Shown: positions 41,511 through 55,114, counted from the stretch's first letter. The stretch is DNA of 64,000 bases from Marilutibacter spongiae (GCF_014145325.1 NZ_JACHTF010000015.1:39651-103650); one strand, 5' to 3'. The notes: generated by a model from the sequence alone, not told the origin. Translations and numbers: made by a program.

Positions 41511-41876
41511 GTGTACGATCCCCTGAAAGCAGGTCAACGCCTGGCGCGTAAAACGCTTGCCTGGCAAGCCGCAGCGGCACTGCTGCTGGCGCTGGCCTTC
41601 CTTGTGCAGGGGGTTTCGCACGCGCTGTCGGCGCTGGTCGGCGGCCTCGCGATCGGGCTGGGGGGGCTTGTCGCGGCGCGGCTCATGGTCGGCGGCGGCA
41701 TCCAGCCCGCGGGCGCGGTGCTGCTGCGATGGTTCATCGGCGCGGCGGTCAAGTGGGTGGTGGTGTGTGCGGTGCTGTTGTTGGGTCTGGTGGTCTGGCG
41801 CTTGCCGCCGCTTCCACTGCTGCTGGGGATGGTCACGGGCCTCGCCACGCAGATGTACGCCATGACCCGGCGTTGA
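41511..41876 (+). CDS. atpI: ATP synthase subunit I
   Basis: 121 residues from GTG at 41511 (VYDPLKAGQRLARKTLAWQ); GTG at 41496 is an alternative. Four membrane helices (WQAAAALLLALAFLVQG; ALSALVGGLAIGLGGLVAARL; AVKWVVVCAVLLLGLVVW; LLLGMVTGLATQMYAM). AtpI helps assembly of the c-ring and possibly Mg2+ supply. First gene of the atp operon, 33 bp before atpB. Confidence 0.8.
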   Translation: MYDPLKAGQRLARKTLAWQAAAALLLALAFLVQGVSHALSALVGGLAIGLGGLVAARLMVGGGIQPAGAVLLRWFIGAAVKWVVVCAVLLLGLVVWRLPPLPLLLGMVTGLATQMYAMTRR

Positions 41877-41909
41877 TCAATCACTTCTAGATATCAGGAT
41901 CCAGGACAC

Positions 41910-42707
41910 ATGGCGGGCGAGGCGGAACTGACTCCCACCGGGTACATCCAACACCATCTCCAGAACCTGACGGCGTCGGTGGGAGAGGGCAGCTTCTGGA
42001 CCATCAACGTGGACACCCTGGTGTCGGCGATCCTGATGGGCCTGCTGATCGTGGTGGCCTTCTGGACCGCCACCCGCAAGGCGACGCCTGGCGTGCCGGG
42101 CAAGTGGCAGGCCTTCGTCGAGATCTGCCTGGAGTTCGTGGACAAGCAGGCGCGCGACACGTACCACGGTCCGAGCAAGCTGGTGACGCCGATCGCGATC
42201 ACCCTGTTCTTCTGGATCCTCATGATGAACCTGCTGAAGATGATCCCGGCAGACTTCATCGCCAAGCCCCTCGAACTGATGGGCGTGCACTACTGGAAGC
42301 CGGTGCCCACCGCGGACGTCAACGCGACCCTGGGCATGTCCATCAGCGTGTTCTTCCTGATGCTGTTCTTCGCGATCCGCGCCAAGGGCTTCGGCGGCTT
42401 CACCAAGGAATTCCTGACCGCCCCGTTCGGCAAGTGGATGATGCCGTTCAACCTGATCCTGAACATCGTCGAGTGGCTGAGCAAGCCGATCTCGCTGGCG
42501 ATGCGACTGTTCGGCAACATGTTCGGCGGCGAGATCGTGTTCCTGCTGATCTGGGTGCTCGGCGGCGCCGGCATCCTCGGCGCGCTCGCGGGCGGCGCGT
42601 TCGGCTTCGGCTGGATGCTGTTCCACCTGCTGGTGATCCCGCTGCAGGCCTTCATCTTCATGATGCTGTCCATCGTGTACCTGAGCCTGTCGGAAGACGC
42701 TCACTGA
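41910..42707 (+). CDS. atpB: ATP synthase Fo subunit a
   Basis: 265 residues, five to six membrane helices. The essential Arg lies in [19 protein letters not shown], beside the c-ring; the late [20 protein letters not shown] helix completes the proton half-channels. Forms the stator channel with atpF. The length is typical. Confidence 0.95.
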   Translation: MAGEAELTPTGYIQHHLQNLTASVGEGSFWTINVDTLVSAILMGLLIVVAFWTATRKATPGVPGKWQAFVEICLEFVDKQARDTYHGPSKLVTPIAITLFFWILMMNLLKMIPADFIAKPLELMGVHYWKPVPTADVNATLGMSISVFFLMLFFAIRAKGFGGFTKEFLTAPFGKWMMPFNLILNIVEWLSKPISLAMRLFGNMFGGEIVFLLIWVLGGAGILGALAGGAFGFGWMLFHLLVIPLQAFIFMMLSIVYLSLSEDAH

Positions 42708-42780
42708 TCGCAGTACCCCATTCGAAATACCGCTTTTCCCTTCCACCCTTTGCAATACCCAACCTAGTTCGGAGATAACC

Positions 42781-43077
42781 ATGGAAATTCTTGCCCACCT
42801 CGCCCAGGTCCAGTCGTCCACCGCGCTGGCCGTCGGCATCATGATCGGCCTGGCCGCCCTGGGTGCGGGTCTTGGCCTGGCGATCATGGCCGGCAAGTTC
42901 CTCGAGTCGGCCGCGCGCCAGCCGGAGCTGATCCCGGTCCTGCAGGTCCGCATGTTCATCACCGCCGGCCTGATCGACGCCGCGTTCATCATCAGCGTCG
43001 CCGTCGGCCTGCTGCTGGCCTTCGCGAACCCGATGGCTTCCGCGCTGCTGGCCGAAGCCGCAAAGGTCGCCGGCTAA
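42781..43077 (+). CDS. atpE: ATP synthase Fo subunit c
   Basis: 98 residues, two helices joined by the polar RQPEL loop. The proton-carrying carboxylate is Asp66 in AGLIDAAFI. There is no Gln/Glu set typical of Na+ synthases, so H+ coupling is expected. The helical part starts at about residue 12, giving a slightly long N-terminus. Followed by two stable hairpins before atpF. Confidence 0.95.
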   Translation: MEILAHLAQVQSSTALAVGIMIGLAALGAGLGLAIMAGKFLESAARQPELIPVLQVRMFITAGLIDAAFIISVAVGLLLAFANPMASALLAEAAKVAG

Positions 43078-43099
43078 TCACCGGTTGCGCGTCGCGGCG

Positions 43100-43152
43100 G
43101 GTGGCCCAGGCCACCTGCCGTGGGGATGAAGGGTCGACACCCCGCGTGTCGA
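43100..43152 (+). other. Two intercistronic hairpins after atpE
   Basis: GGTGGCC-CA-GGCCACC (43100-43115) and TCGACAC-CCCGC-GTGTCGA (43134-43152) in the 106-bp atpE-atpF spacer. They probably stabilise or segment the mRNA, consistent with the high copy need of subunit c. Confidence 0.5.
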
Positions 43153-43183
43153 TGGCCCGTCACCATCTGGCAGAGCCTTACGT

Positions 43184-43654
43184 ATGAGCATCAACCTGAC
43201 CCTATTTGCCCAGGCCCTGGCGTTCGCCGCCTTGATCTGGATCATCGCGACCAAGATCTGGCCGCCGCTGCTCAGTGCCATCGAGGAGCGCCAGAAGAAG
43301 ATCGCCGAGGGCCTCGCTGCCGCGGACCTGAGCCAGCAGCACCTGGCCCAGGCCCAGGAAAAGGTCGACGCCGAGCTGCGTACGGCCCGGACCAAGGCCA
43401 ACGAGATCATCGAGCAGGCGCACCAGCGCGCCAACCAGATCATCGACCAGGCCAAGAACGACGCCATCGCCGAGGCCGCGCGCCAGAAGGCGCTGGCCGA
43501 GGACGAGATCGCCGCTGCCACCAACCGTGCCCGCGAGGACCTGCGCAGGCAGGTGTCCGTGCTGGCCGTCAGCGGTGCCGAGAAACTGATCCGCCGCGAG
43601 ATCGACGCCAGCGCCCACAAGGCGCTGCTCGACGAACTCGCCGCCGAAATCTGA
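43184..43654 (+). CDS. atpF: ATP synthase Fo subunit b
   Basis: 156 residues, exactly the E. coli length. One N-terminal membrane helix ([24 protein letters not shown]) then a long charged helix ([17 protein letters not shown] ... ) forming the peripheral stalk dimer; the end [27 protein letters not shown] binds delta. Confidence 0.95.
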   Translation: MSINLTLFAQALAFAALIWIIATKIWPPLLSAIEERQKKIAEGLAAADLSQQHLAQAQEKVDAELRTARTKANEIIEQAHQRANQIIDQAKNDAIAEAARQKALAEDEIAAATNRAREDLRRQVSVLAVSGAEKLIRREIDASAHKALLDELAAEI

Positions 43655-43670
43655 TCGGGAAGGCTGAGCG

Positions 43671-44198
43671 ATGACCCAGGCCCTGACCCTCGCCCGACCC
43701 TATGCCCGCGCGGCTTTCGCGCTGGCGCGGGACACCGGGCGTACCGCCGACTGGTCGCAGGCGCTGGCGTTCGCCGCGCAGGTGGCCGCCAACCCGCAGG
43801 CCCATGCCCTGCTGGGCCACCCGCAGCTCGGCGAAGCCGACGCGGTCGGCCTGCTCGCGCCCGCGCAGGCGGACGAAGCGTTCACCCGCTTCCTGGGCCT
43901 GCTGGTCGACAACCGCCGCGTCGTGCTGCTGCCGGAGATCGCCGGCCTGTACGAGGAGCTTCGCGCCGAAGCCGATCGCGTGGTCAAGGCCAAGGTCACC
44001 GCCGCCAGCGAACTGCCGGCGGCGGAACTGGAGTCGATCAAGGCGGCGCTCAAGAAGCGCTTCGGCCGCGAAGTCGAGATCAGCACGGCGGTCGACGCCT
44101 CGCTGCTCGGCGGCGCGGTGATCGATACCGGCGACGTGGTGATCGACGGCTCGCTCAAAGGCAAGCTCGCGCGCCTGCAGACTTCGCTCGCGCAGTAA
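43671..44198 (+). CDS. atpH: ATP synthase F1 subunit delta
   Basis: 175 residues. N-terminal helical domain starting [14 protein letters not shown], then the C-terminal region ending [30 protein letters not shown], the conserved delta signature. Links the b stalk to alpha3beta3. 16 bp after atpF. Confidence 0.95.
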   Translation: MTQALTLARPYARAAFALARDTGRTADWSQALAFAAQVAANPQAHALLGHPQLGEADAVGLLAPAQADEAFTRFLGLLVDNRRVVLLPEIAGLYEELRAEADRVVKAKVTAASELPAAELESIKAALKKRFGREVEISTAVDASLLGGAVIDTGDVVIDGSLKGKLARLQTSLAQ

Positions 44199-44246
44199 AC
44201 GAATTCAAATGCACACCCGGCTGCGGCCGGATCAAGGGAACCACCC

Positions 44247-45797
<1,551 letters not shown>

Positions 45798-45807
45798 GTC
45801 GATGTAA

Positions 45808-45897
45808 TTGGTGATCCGTGATCCGTGATTCGTGACGGCAACCGCCAGGCGAATCACGACACGGATCACGAATGACCCACCACGAATCACGGCGAGC
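45808..45897. repeat. GTGATY heptamer repeat element in the atpA-atpG spacer
   Basis: GGTGATCCGTGATCCGTGAT then, after a GC-rich loop, complementary CGAATCACGACACGGATCAC and AATCACGG: direct heptamers on one arm and their complements on the other, giving a long imperfect hairpin. The spacer ends GCGAGCGTAGCGAGCGA just before atpG. A second element of the same design lies at 48249-48358. Confidence 0.75.
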
Positions 45898-45912
45898 GTA
45901 GCGAGCGAATAC

Positions 45913-46776
45913 ATGGCAGGCGGACGCGAAATCAAATCCAAGATCAAGAGCGTGCAGAACACCCGCAAGGTGACGCGCGCGCTCGAAATGGTCTCGGCCT
46001 CCAAGATCCGCAAGGCGCAGGACCGGATGCGGGCGTCGCGTCCGTATGCCCGTGTCATGAAGCAGGTGATCGGCCACCTCGCGCAGGCGAACACCGATTA
46101 CCAGCATCCGTTCCTCGAGGAGCGCGCCGAGGTCAAGCGGGTCGGTTACCTGGTCGTGTCCTCGGACCGCGGCCTGGCCGGCGGCCTGAACAACAACATG
46201 TTCCGCAAGCTGCTGGCGGAGTTCCGCGGCTGGCAGGACAAGGGCGTCGAGGTCGACGTGGTGACCATCGGCCAGAAGGCCTCGGTCTACTTCCGCCGCC
46301 TGAAAGTCAACATGATCGGTTCGGTCACCCACCTGGGCGACCAGCCGAAGCTCGAGCAGCTCGTGGGCGTGGTCAAGGTGATGCTGGACGGCTACAGCGA
46401 AGGCAGCCTGGACCGGGTCTTCGTCTGCTACAACGACTTCATCAACACCATGACCCAGCGCGCCACCTTCGACCAGCTGCTGCCGCTGCCGAAGCCGGAG
46501 GCACAGGTCGCCCGCCACGACTGGGACTATATCTACGAGCCGGACGCGGCCGACGTGCTCGACCGCGTGCTGACCCGCTACGTCGAGTCGCTGGTCTACC
46601 AGGCGGTGCTGGAGAACGTCGCGTCCGAGCATGCCGCGCGCATGGTCGCCATGAAGGCCGCCTCCGACAACGCCAGCAAGATGATCGACACCCTGCAGCT
46701 GGTCTACAACAAGGCGCGCCAGGCGGCGATCACCCAGGAAATCTCGGAAATCGTCAGCGGCGCCGCCGCGGTCTGA
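45913..46776 (+). CDS. atpG: ATP synthase F1 subunit gamma
   Basis: 287 residues, standard length, from [36 protein letters not shown], the N-terminal coiled coil. [13 protein letters not shown] in the Rossmann part and the C-terminal [41 protein letters not shown] helix are canonical. Central rotor shaft. Upstream in-frame codons come from the repeat element and are excluded. Confidence 0.96.
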   Translation: MAGGREIKSKIKSVQNTRKVTRALEMVSASKIRKAQDRMRASRPYARVMKQVIGHLAQANTDYQHPFLEERAEVKRVGYLVVSSDRGLAGGLNNNMFRKLLAEFRGWQDKGVEVDVVTIGQKASVYFRRLKVNMIGSVTHLGDQPKLEQLVGVVKVMLDGYSEGSLDRVFVCYNDFINTMTQRATFDQLLPLPKPEAQVARHDWDYIYEPDAADVLDRVLTRYVESLVYQAVLENVASEHAARMVAMKAASDNASKMIDTLQLVYNKARQAAITQEISEIVSGAAAV

Positions 46777-46825
46777 CCCACAACCCATTCCCGCGGGCGC
46801 AGGTCGCGACCGCACGCAAGCTTAA

Positions 46826-48244
<1,419 letters not shown>

Positions 48245-48248
48245 GGCC

Positions 48249-48358
48249 GTGATTGGTGATGGGTGATTGGTGATTCGAAAAGCGGCAAGTTCGTGAATGA
48301 AGTGGTGGCTGGAGTTCGCTCCCGACCAGTCACGAATCGCGAATCACCCATCACGTCA
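48249..48358. repeat. GTGATT heptamer repeat element in the atpD-atpC spacer
   Basis: GTGATGGGTGATT (48256-48268) pairs perfectly with AATCACCCATCAC (48342-48354), flanked by more GTGATTG/CAATCAC-like units (13-bp stem, loop about 73 nt). The region then runs ACGAGCATAGCGAGAGA to the atpC start, resembling the end of the atpA-atpG element. Confidence 0.8.
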
Positions 48359-48381
48359 AACGAGCATAGCGAGAGAGACCC

Positions 48382-48807
48382 ATGGCAACCACCATCCGCT
48401 GCGACATCGTCAGTGCCGAGAACGAGATCTTCCACGGCGAGGCCGAGCTGGTCGTCGCCACCGGCGAGATGGGCGAGCTCGGCATCGCGCCGAAGCACGC
48501 CCCGCTGATCACCCGGCTCAAGCCCGGCAAGGTCGTGGTGACCCTGCCCGGCGGCGAGCAGCTCGATTTCGCGATCTCCGGCGGCATCCTCGAGGTGCAG
48601 CCGCAGGTGGTGACGGTGCTGGCCGATACCGCCGTGCGCGCCGAGGACATCGACGAGGCCGCGGTGCGGGCCGCGAAGGACGAGGCCGAGCGCATCCTGG
48701 CCAATCGCGGCGAGCAGATGGAGATCGCCGAGGCGCAGGCCAGGCTGGCCGAGGCCATGGCGCAGCTGCAGGCCCTCGAGCGCCTGCGTCGCAACATGAA
48801 GCATTGA
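48382..48807 (+). CDS. atpC: ATP synthase F1 subunit epsilon
   Basis: 141 residues. N-terminal beta sandwich ([45 protein letters not shown]) and a C-terminal two-helix part ([26 protein letters not shown] ... ) that can inhibit ATP hydrolysis. Last gene of the operon; terminator 29 bp later. Confidence 0.95.
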   Translation: MATTIRCDIVSAENEIFHGEAELVVATGEMGELGIAPKHAPLITRLKPGKVVVTLPGGEQLDFAISGGILEVQPQVVTVLADTAVRAEDIDEAAVRAAKDEAERILANRGEQMEIAEAQARLAEAMAQLQALERLRRNMKH

Positions 48808-48835
48808 TCGGCCGGGACATCCCGGATGATCCGAG

Positions 48836-48860
48836 AACGCCGGCCTTCGCCGGCGTTTTT
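48836..48860 (+). terminator. Terminator of the atp operon
   Basis: AACGCCGGC-CTTC-GCCGGCGTTTTT followed by CGTTTT: 9-bp stem with T tract. Confidence 0.92.
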
Positions 48861-48900
48861 CGTTTTCCGGGCACCTGCAGGCGTTCGCCCTGGCGCGCCT

Positions 48901-49875
48901 TCAGTCCGGGGGATGCCCCGGCAGCATCGGGTGGATCGGCTGGTGGGGCTCGGCCGCCACGTCGAAGTTCAGCCAGGACAGCAGCAACTGCATGCCGAGG
49001 ATGAATGGCAGGGCCGCCAGCATGACCGTGCCGGCGCTGGCGGGCTCGCCGCTTCGGATGGACGCCAGCCACTGCCAGGACCCGAAACCCAGTCCGAAGC
49101 CCAGCAAGGGCACGGCCAGCAGCAGTTCGACGGACGCGATCGAGAACCCGCGCAGGAAGTAGGTATGCCCGATCCGGCGCATCAGGTTGCGCAGGTTGCC
49201 TGCCAGGAATGGCCATACCATGCGCATGGGCCGAAGGCTCGAAACCTCGTCGCCGTAGCGGGCGGGCATCGGCATCTCGGCCACGACCGCGCGCAGCGCA
49301 TTGAGATGGTGCAACAGGTCGGACTCGAAGAAGTAGCGGCTGGCCAACCTGCCGGTATCGAGCTGCGCGAGTACCGCGGCATGGATCGCGGTGAAACCAT
49401 TCGTGGGATCGAACAGTTGCCAGTAGCCGCTGGACGCCTTGGTCAGGAAGGACAGGCAGGCGTTGCCCAGCAGGCGCATGGGCGGCATGCCGCGCAGGTC
49501 GCCGAGCCGGTGGAAGCGATTGCCCTTGCAGTAGTCGGCCCGGCCGTCGCGTATGGGTCGGATCAGTGCAGGCACGAGCGCGGGGTCCATCTGGCCGTCG
49601 CCGTCGAGCTTGACGATGATGTCGGCACCTGCCTCGAGCGCGGCGCGGTAGCCGGTCAGGACCGCGGCGCCCACGCCCCGGTTGCGGTCGTGCACGTGCA
49701 CGCGCACGCGTAGGTCGCGCGTGCCGGTCAGGGCCCGCGCGACGCTGCCGTCCGGGCAGGCGTCGTCGATGACATGGATGCTTCCCACCTCCGGCCCGAT
49801 CCGCGCCAGCAGCGGCAGGAGGGCATCGCCGACGCGATAGCACGGGATGACCACGGCGATGTGCGGGGCGGTCAT
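48901..49875 (-). CDS. Family 2 glycosyltransferase (dolichyl-phosphate mannosyltransferase-like)
   Basis: 324 residues. GT-A fold with VVIPCYRVGDAL, HVIDDACPDGS, RNRGVGAAVLTGYRAALEAGADIIVKLDGDGQMDP (metal-binding DGDGQ) and two C-terminal membrane helices (VELLLAVPLLGFGLGFGSW; AALPFILGMQLLLSWL). Such enzymes load a sugar onto undecaprenyl or polyprenyl phosphate. It is the last gene of a three-gene minus-strand operon with gtrA, 10 bp downstream of it, which suggests lipid-linked sugar flipping and envelope glycosylation. Confidence 0.87.
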   Translation of the reverse strand: MTAPHIAVVIPCYRVGDALLPLLARIGPEVGSIHVIDDACPDGSVARALTGTRDLRVRVHVHDRNRGVGAAVLTGYRAALEAGADIIVKLDGDGQMDPALVPALIRPIRDGRADYCKGNRFHRLGDLRGMPPMRLLGNACLSFLTKASSGYWQLFDPTNGFTAIHAAVLAQLDTGRLASRYFFESDLLHHLNALRAVVAEMPMPARYGDEVSSLRPMRMVWPFLAGNLRNLMRRIGHTYFLRGFSIASVELLLAVPLLGFGLGFGSWQWLASIRSGEPASAGTVMLAALPFILGMQLLLSWLNFDVAAEPHQPIHPMLPGHPPD

Positions 49876-49885
49876 GGCCAGGGTC

Positions 49886-50269
49886 TCAGCGGTAGATCCA
49901 GTGGCGGGCGAACATGAAGCTGGTGAGCGCCAGCGCTGCCTCGACCAGGGGCTTGGCCAGCCAGGCCCAGCCCAGCCCCGGGCCGTCGGCGATCCAGGCC
50001 ATGGCGGCCGTGCTCAGTGCCGTCAGCACCACCCAGACCGCGAGGAAACGGGCCAGGCGGGGCCCGCCCAGGCGGGGCTTGCCGGCGTCGGCGAACGTGA
50101 TCCTGCCGTTGAGCCAGAAGCCCAGGCAGGCGCCGCTGATGCGACCGCCCAGGTTGGCCGGTACGGCCGGCACGCCGAGACTCGTGAGGCCCACGAAGAC
50201 CCCCCAGTCGACCAGGACCTGCAACAGGCCCACCAGGATGAAGTACATGCCTTGCCGGGCGAGGCTCAT
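49886..50269 (-). CDS. GtrA family flippase
   Basis: 127 residues, four membrane helices (YFILVGLLQVLVDWGVFVGL; LGGRISGACLGFWLNGRITF; FLAVWVVLTALSTAAMAWI; LVEAALALTSFMFARHWIYR). The GFWLNGRITF and final F-x-x-x-R-xx-VF/IYR motifs are GtrA hallmarks. Proposed to flip prenyl-linked sugar made by the GT2 enzyme. Its ATG overlaps the upstream gene stop (ATGA). Confidence 0.86.
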   Translation of the reverse strand: MSLARQGMYFILVGLLQVLVDWGVFVGLTSLGVPAVPANLGGRISGACLGFWLNGRITFADAGKPRLGGPRLARFLAVWVVLTALSTAAMAWIADGPGLGWAWLAKPLVEAALALTSFMFARHWIYR

Positions 50270-52305
50270 CGCGTGGATCCCTCCGTGTCGTCGGGCAGGC
50301 GCCAGAGCTCCGCGTCGCCGATGGCGTCCACCCGCCTTGCGCCGCTGTCGGCCAGCGCCCGCTGCAGGGCGGGGCTCGCCCGGTGGGGCACCACCAGCAC
50401 CCAGCGGGCGCCGCTGAGGCCGAACAGGGCGCGCCAACCCGCGCCGGATACATCACCCTCCGCCGCGGCGCGAGCCGCGTTCAGGGTTGGGTCGTGTTCG
50501 AGCACGCCGCGACCGCGCCCACCCAGCTCGGCGGTGTAGTTGCGGTCCGGCACGGTGCTCAGGACGATGCCATCGTCGTCGGCCGGTATCGCCCGCAGGA
50601 GCAGGCGCTCGGGGACGTAGTAGGGGAATATCCGTGTTTCGTCGCCCAGCGTCCGGATCGTGCGCTTGAGCGCGGCGGAATGATGCAGCCACCCGGCGTT
50701 GGCCTGGAAGGCGAGGTTCAACATGCACAGGCCCGCGAACACCCAGGCCGAGCCGTGCGGACCCAGCGCCAGGCGGCCGCGGGGCACCAGGACCACGGCG
50801 AGCAGGAGCAGGCCGGGGTAGGTGTAGCGGACGTACTGCATGGGCACCAGCGGAAGTACCGCCACCACGGTGGTCGTGATCGCGATGGCCCGATGGGCCG
50901 GACGCAACAGCGCGAGCAGCCAGACCCCCGACAGGGCCAGCATCGAGAAACCGATGCCGCCGCGGAACGCTTCCACGTAGCGCGGCGTGTCGAAGGTCAT
51001 CGTCCATGGCAGGCGTGCGCTGAACCCGCTGAACCAGCGCGCGTCGAGGTAGGCCTCCGGCGGGTAGAAGGGCGACTGGAAGATGTCGTTGAACAGCGGC
51101 ATCACCGGGTTGCCGGTATGCCACCAGGCGAGGACGAAACTGGAACCCCCCAACAGCAGGCAGGCGCCCAGGGCCACGGGCAGCCGGCGCCAGGCCAGGT
51201 CGCCGCGGTGCCGCCACGCGCCGCATGCCAGCAGAGGCAGGGCCGACAGCGCATGCATGGTCTTGAGGCCCAGCAGTCCGGCGAACAGCACGGCCGCGGG
51301 CAGCACCCAGTGCCGCGATCCCGACAGGACGGTCGCCAACAGGGCAAACAGCAGCGCCGTGGCCGCGAGCTCGGTCTGCATGCCGGCCGCCATCCATACC
51401 AGCGGCGGGAAGCTGGCGACCAGGGCCACGGCGGTCCAGCGCCCGCTGTCGTCGCCGCCAAGGCGGCGCGCCAGCGCGCCGGCGAGGGTGAACGCGAGCA
51501 GCAGCCACAGTGCGTTCACCGCGCCGCGCGCGTGCTGTCGCGCCAACACCGCGGCGATGCCCTGCAGGTTGTCGCCCAGCCAGGGTGCGAACGCCCAGAT
51601 CTGGTGGGACGGGTCGGGCGCATAGCGGCCGTGGAGCAGCAACTGGCTGGGCAGGCCCAGGTGGTAAGCAAGATCGTCGACCTGCATGGTCGGCAACCAG
51701 CAGGCGGTGGAGGCAAGCCCGGCCAGGGTGACCGCGAACGCGGCCCAGCGCGGCGCGCCCGCGATCGCAGCGCCGATGTCGCCCCGGATCCCGGCCAGCG
51801 AAGCGTGCAGCGCGTTCCGCCGCAGCACCACGACGCCCAGCAACACCAGGTACCAGAGCGGCGCGACCTGGACCGGCCAGGACAGCAGCCAACCATTCAG
51901 CCCGCCGATCACCACCAGTCCGATGGCGGTGGCCACGGCCGTGCGCGCGGGCACGTCCTCGGGCAGTCGCCAGCTGCCGATCGCGAGCGCCGCGGCAGCC
52001 ATGAGCACCACCGCGAGCAACGGGAGCACGCCGACGAACAGCGCCAGCGCCACCGACCACGCCATGGCCAGTGCGGCGGCCCAGGACCATCGCAACAGGC
52101 GACGGACCGGCCAGGCAAGGAGGCCCGCCAGCGCAGCCAGGCACAGCGACAGCGCCAGTCGCTCCCAGGGCAGTTCGCTCCACATGCGGTTGAGCGCGAA
52201 GCCCACTGCGCACAGCAGAACGCCCGCCGTCGCGATCGCGAAGTCCATCCGTGCGCTTGGCGTTCGATCGACAGTCATGGGCATCGCGTATCCGGGGTGC
52301 GCCAT
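50266..52305 (-). CDS. Large polytopic membrane protein, probable glycosyltransferase (GT-C-like)
   Basis: 679 residues from the ATG at 52305 (GGAGG eleven bases upstream; an ATG at 52248 is also possible). About 12-14 membrane helices up to residue 520, then a soluble periplasmic-looking part ([15 protein letters not shown] ... [23 protein letters not shown]) with no known signature. In the first lumenal loop [20 protein letters not shown] carries an acidic DD pair, as the catalytic loop of GT-C transferases. With GT2 and GtrA it would use the lipid-linked sugar to modify a surface polymer or protein. Confidence 0.65.
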   Translation of the reverse strand: MAHPGYAMPMTVDRTPSARMDFAIATAGVLLCAVGFALNRMWSELPWERLALSLCLAALAGLLAWPVRRLLRWSWAAALAMAWSVALALFVGVLPLLAVVLMAAAALAIGSWRLPEDVPARTAVATAIGLVVIGGLNGWLLSWPVQVAPLWYLVLLGVVVLRRNALHASLAGIRGDIGAAIAGAPRWAAFAVTLAGLASTACWLPTMQVDDLAYHLGLPSQLLLHGRYAPDPSHQIWAFAPWLGDNLQGIAAVLARQHARGAVNALWLLLAFTLAGALARRLGGDDSGRWTAVALVASFPPLVWMAAGMQTELAATALLFALLATVLSGSRHWVLPAAVLFAGLLGLKTMHALSALPLLACGAWRHRGDLAWRRLPVALGACLLLGGSSFVLAWWHTGNPVMPLFNDIFQSPFYPPEAYLDARWFSGFSARLPWTMTFDTPRYVEAFRGGIGFSMLALSGVWLLALLRPAHRAIAITTTVVAVLPLVPMQYVRYTYPGLLLLAVVLVPRGRLALGPHGSAWVFAGLCMLNLAFQANAGWLHHSAALKRTIRTLGDETRIFPYYVPERLLLRAIPADDDGIVLSTVPDRNYTAELGGRGRGVLEHDPTLNAARAAAEGDVSGAGWRALFGLSGARWVLVVPHRASPALQRALADSGARRVDAIGDAELWRLPDDTEGSTR

Positions 52306-52406
52306 CTTATCAGTGGCCTCCGGCATGCCCACGGACGCCGGGGGCGGGGCGACCCGCGACGGCGCCCCGGGCTAGAATCCCGGCACACGCATCCACGAAG
52401 CCCGCC

Positions 52407-53780
52407 ATGTCCACACCCCTGCACGTCGTCATCCTCGCCGCCGGCGAGGGCAAGCGCATGAAGTCCGCGGTACCGAAGGTGCTGCAGAAGATCGCCGGCA
52501 AGCCGATGCTCGGCCACGTCATCGACACCGCGCGCGCGCTTTCGCCCGCCGGCATCCATGTCGTCCACGGCCACGGTGGCGACCAGGTCCGCGATGCCTT
52601 CGCCGGACAGGCGGACCTGCAATGGGCGGAGCAGGCCGAACGCCTGGGTACCGGGCATGCCGTGCAGCAGGCCATGCCCGGCGTGCCCACCGATGCACGC
52701 GTGCTGGTGCTGTATGGCGACGTTCCCCTGATCGAGGCCGCGACCCTGCGGCGCCTGCTCGAGGCGCCGGGGCGGCTCGCGGTGCTGGTCGCCGACCTGG
52801 ACAACCCGACCGGCTACGGGCGCATCGTCCGCGACGCCGAGGGCAACGTCGGCCGCATCGTCGAGCACAAGGATGCGAGCGAGGAGGAACGCGAGATACG
52901 CACGGTCAACACCGGCATCCTCGTGGCCGACGGCGAACCCCTGCGCCGCTGGCTCGAACACCTTGGCAACGACAATGCCCAGGGCGAGTACTACCTGACC
53001 GACGTCTTCACCGCGGCGGCCAGCGAGTTCAATGCCGCGGAGATGGTCCACGTGGATGCGCCGGTGGAGGTCGAGGGCGCGAACGACCCCTGGCAGCTGT
53101 CGCAGCTCGAGCGCGCGTTCCAGCTGCGCGCCGCGCGCGCGCTGTGCGTGCAGGGCGCCCGCCTGGCCGACCCCTCGCGCTGCGACATCCGCGGCCGCGT
53201 CGAAGTGGGCCACGACGTGGAGATCGACGTCGACGTGGTCTTCGAGGGTCGGGTGGAGCTGGGCGACGGCGTGGTGGTCGGCCCGTTCTGCCGGCTCAAG
53301 GACGTGCGACTCGGCGCCGGGACCGTGGTCCACGCGCATTGCGACCTCGATGGCGCGGTCGTCGAGGGCGCCGCGGCGATCGGTCCGTACGCGCGCCTGC
53401 GTCCTGGTACCGTGCTCGCCGACGGCGCGCGCGTGGGCAACTTCGTCGAGACCAAGAACACCACCCTGGGCGTGGGCAGCAAGGCCAACCACCTCACCTA
53501 CCTGGGCGACGCGACGGTGGGCGCCGGCGTCAACATCGGCGCCGGCACGATCACCTGCAACTACGATGGCGTGAACAAGTCCAAGACGCGCATCGGCGAC
53601 GGCGCCTTCATCGGTTCCAACAGTTCGCTGGTGGCGCCGGTGGAGATCGGCGAGCAGGCCACGATCGCCGCCGGCTCGGTGGTGACGCGGACGGCGCCGG
53701 CGGGGCAGCTCACCGTGGCGCGTTCGCGCCAGACCACCATCGAAGGCTGGCGCCGCCCGGAGAAGAAGCCCAGGGACTGA
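52407..53780 (+). CDS. glmU: Bifunctional UDP-N-acetylglucosamine pyrophosphorylase / glucosamine-1-phosphate acetyltransferase
   Basis: 457 residues. N-terminal uridyltransferase with [17 protein letters not shown] and [10 protein letters not shown]-terminal left-handed beta helix (hexapeptide repeats) with [42 protein letters not shown] (here THLTYLGDA). Makes UDP-GlcNAc for peptidoglycan and LPS from glucosamine-1-P. glmS lies 8 kb downstream, separated by the minus-strand efflux cluster. Confidence 0.96.
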   Translation: MSTPLHVVILAAGEGKRMKSAVPKVLQKIAGKPMLGHVIDTARALSPAGIHVVHGHGGDQVRDAFAGQADLQWAEQAERLGTGHAVQQAMPGVPTDARVLVLYGDVPLIEAATLRRLLEAPGRLAVLVADLDNPTGYGRIVRDAEGNVGRIVEHKDASEEEREIRTVNTGILVADGEPLRRWLEHLGNDNAQGEYYLTDVFTAAASEFNAAEMVHVDAPVEVEGANDPWQLSQLERAFQLRAARALCVQGARLADPSRCDIRGRVEVGHDVEIDVDVVFEGRVELGDGVVVGPFCRLKDVRLGAGTVVHAHCDLDGAVVEGAAAIGPYARLRPGTVLADGARVGNFVETKNTTLGVGSKANHLTYLGDATVGAGVNIGAGTITCNYDGVNKSKTRIGDGAFIGSNSSLVAPVEIGEQATIAAGSVVTRTAPAGQLTVARSRQTTIEGWRRPEKKPRD

Positions 53781-53798
53781 CCCGGTGCGCCGCGTGCC

Positions 53799-55112
53799 TC
53801 AGCCGGGCAGCACCATGCTCACGCACAGGCCGCCGGCCTCGCGGTTGAGCAGGGCGATCCGGCCGCCATGGGCCTCGGCGATCTCGCGCGCGAGTGCCAG
53901 GCCCAGGCCGGTGCCGTTGCGCTTGGTCGAATAGAAGGGCAGCAGGGCATTCGCCAGGACCGCCTCGTTCATCCCGCTGCCGCGGTCGAGGATGTCGATC
54001 CGCCAGTCGTTCGGCAGGCGCCGGAGCGACAGCTTCACCTCCCCCGGTGGCGAGCCCGATTCGTGGGCGTTCTTGAGCAGGTTGATCAGGCACTGTTCGA
54101 CCTGGGCGGCATCGAACCGGACGATCGCACCCTCGGGCACGCCTTCGGCGACGAACTCGACCTGGTCGCGCAACTGGGCGACGAAGCGCGACCACTCCAC
54201 CGCCTGCATGCGCGGCGCAGGCAACTTGGCGAACCGCGCATAGTCGCGGATGAAGCCTTCCAGGTGGCGGGCGCGGTCCTCGATGGTCGCCAGTGCGTTG
54301 GGCAGGCGCTCGTGCTGGCCGCGCCGCAACAGTTCGGCACTGGAATGGGCCAGCGAAGCGATCGGCGCCAGCGAATTGTTCAGCTCGTGGCTGATGACCC
54401 GGATCACCTTCTTCCAGGTCTGCACTTCCTGGCGGCGCAGCTCGGCCGTCAGCAGGCGCAGCATCACCAGTTCGTGACGGCGCCCGTTGAGGCGGAACTG
54501 GCGGCGCGAGAGGTGGTAGATGTCCTCGTTGTCCTCGTCGCCGACGGTGAACATGCCGTCGGCGCCGCGATCGAAGGCCTCGCGCATCGCGTCGGGCGCG
54601 GACGCCACGACCTCGTCGAAGGCGTGGCCCTCCAGGCGCCGGCCCTCGCCGAGCATCTTGCGCGCGGCCAGGTTGCCGTGGACGATGCGTCGGGCCGGGT
54701 CCACCAGCACCATCGCGACCGGTGTGTTCTGCACCATCGTGTCGAGCAGCAGCTCGCGCTGGATGAGGGCGTTGCGCTGCTCGCGCAGGGTATCGCCCAG
54801 GCGGTTGTGGCTTTCGACCAGGCGCGCCAGCTCGCCCTTGCCCCGCCAGTTGAGGCCGAAGCTGTAATCGCCGTCGCGATAGCTGGCGACCGTGCCGCTG
54901 AGCGCGCGGAACAGCGAATGCATGGGCGCGAACGCCCGCCGCACGTGGTAGCCGAGCAGGGGTGCGAGCAGCGCGCAGGCGAGCAGCACGGCCATCCAGC
55001 GATGCGGGAGGAACGTGGACAGCCACGCGGCCAGCGCCGCCGCGAGCAGCATGTAGGCCAGCGCGATCACGCTGTAGGTCAGGCTCAGGGGCAGCCGGCG
55101 CCAGTCGAGCAT
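53799..55112 (-). CDS. NtrY-like sensor histidine kinase
   Basis: 437 residues. Two membrane helices (14-34, 40-57), a HAMP-like linker, a PAS-like region (about 125-220), then HisKA with the phosphorylated His242 in VISHELNNSLAP (NtrY/NtrB type) and the ATPase N, G1 and G2 boxes (LINLLKNAHES, DRGSGMNE, KRNGTGLGLALAREI). No large periplasmic domain, so it probably senses an intramembrane or cytoplasmic signal. Its start is 2 bp after the stop of the response-regulator gene, so the pair is cotranscribed. Confidence 0.9.
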   Translation of the reverse strand: MLDWRRLPLSLTYSVIALAYMLLAAALAAWLSTFLPHRWMAVLLACALLAPLLGYHVRRAFAPMHSLFRALSGTVASYRDGDYSFGLNWRGKGELARLVESHNRLGDTLREQRNALIQRELLLDTMVQNTPVAMVLVDPARRIVHGNLAARKMLGEGRRLEGHAFDEVVASAPDAMREAFDRGADGMFTVGDEDNEDIYHLSRRQFRLNGRRHELVMLRLLTAELRRQEVQTWKKVIRVISHELNNSLAPIASLAHSSAELLRRGQHERLPNALATIEDRARHLEGFIRDYARFAKLPAPRMQAVEWSRFVAQLRDQVEFVAEGVPEGAIVRFDAAQVEQCLINLLKNAHESGSPPGEVKLSLRRLPNDWRIDILDRGSGMNEAVLANALLPFYSTKRNGTGLGLALAREIAEAHGGRIALLNREAGGLCVSMVLPG

Positions 55113-55114
55113 GG

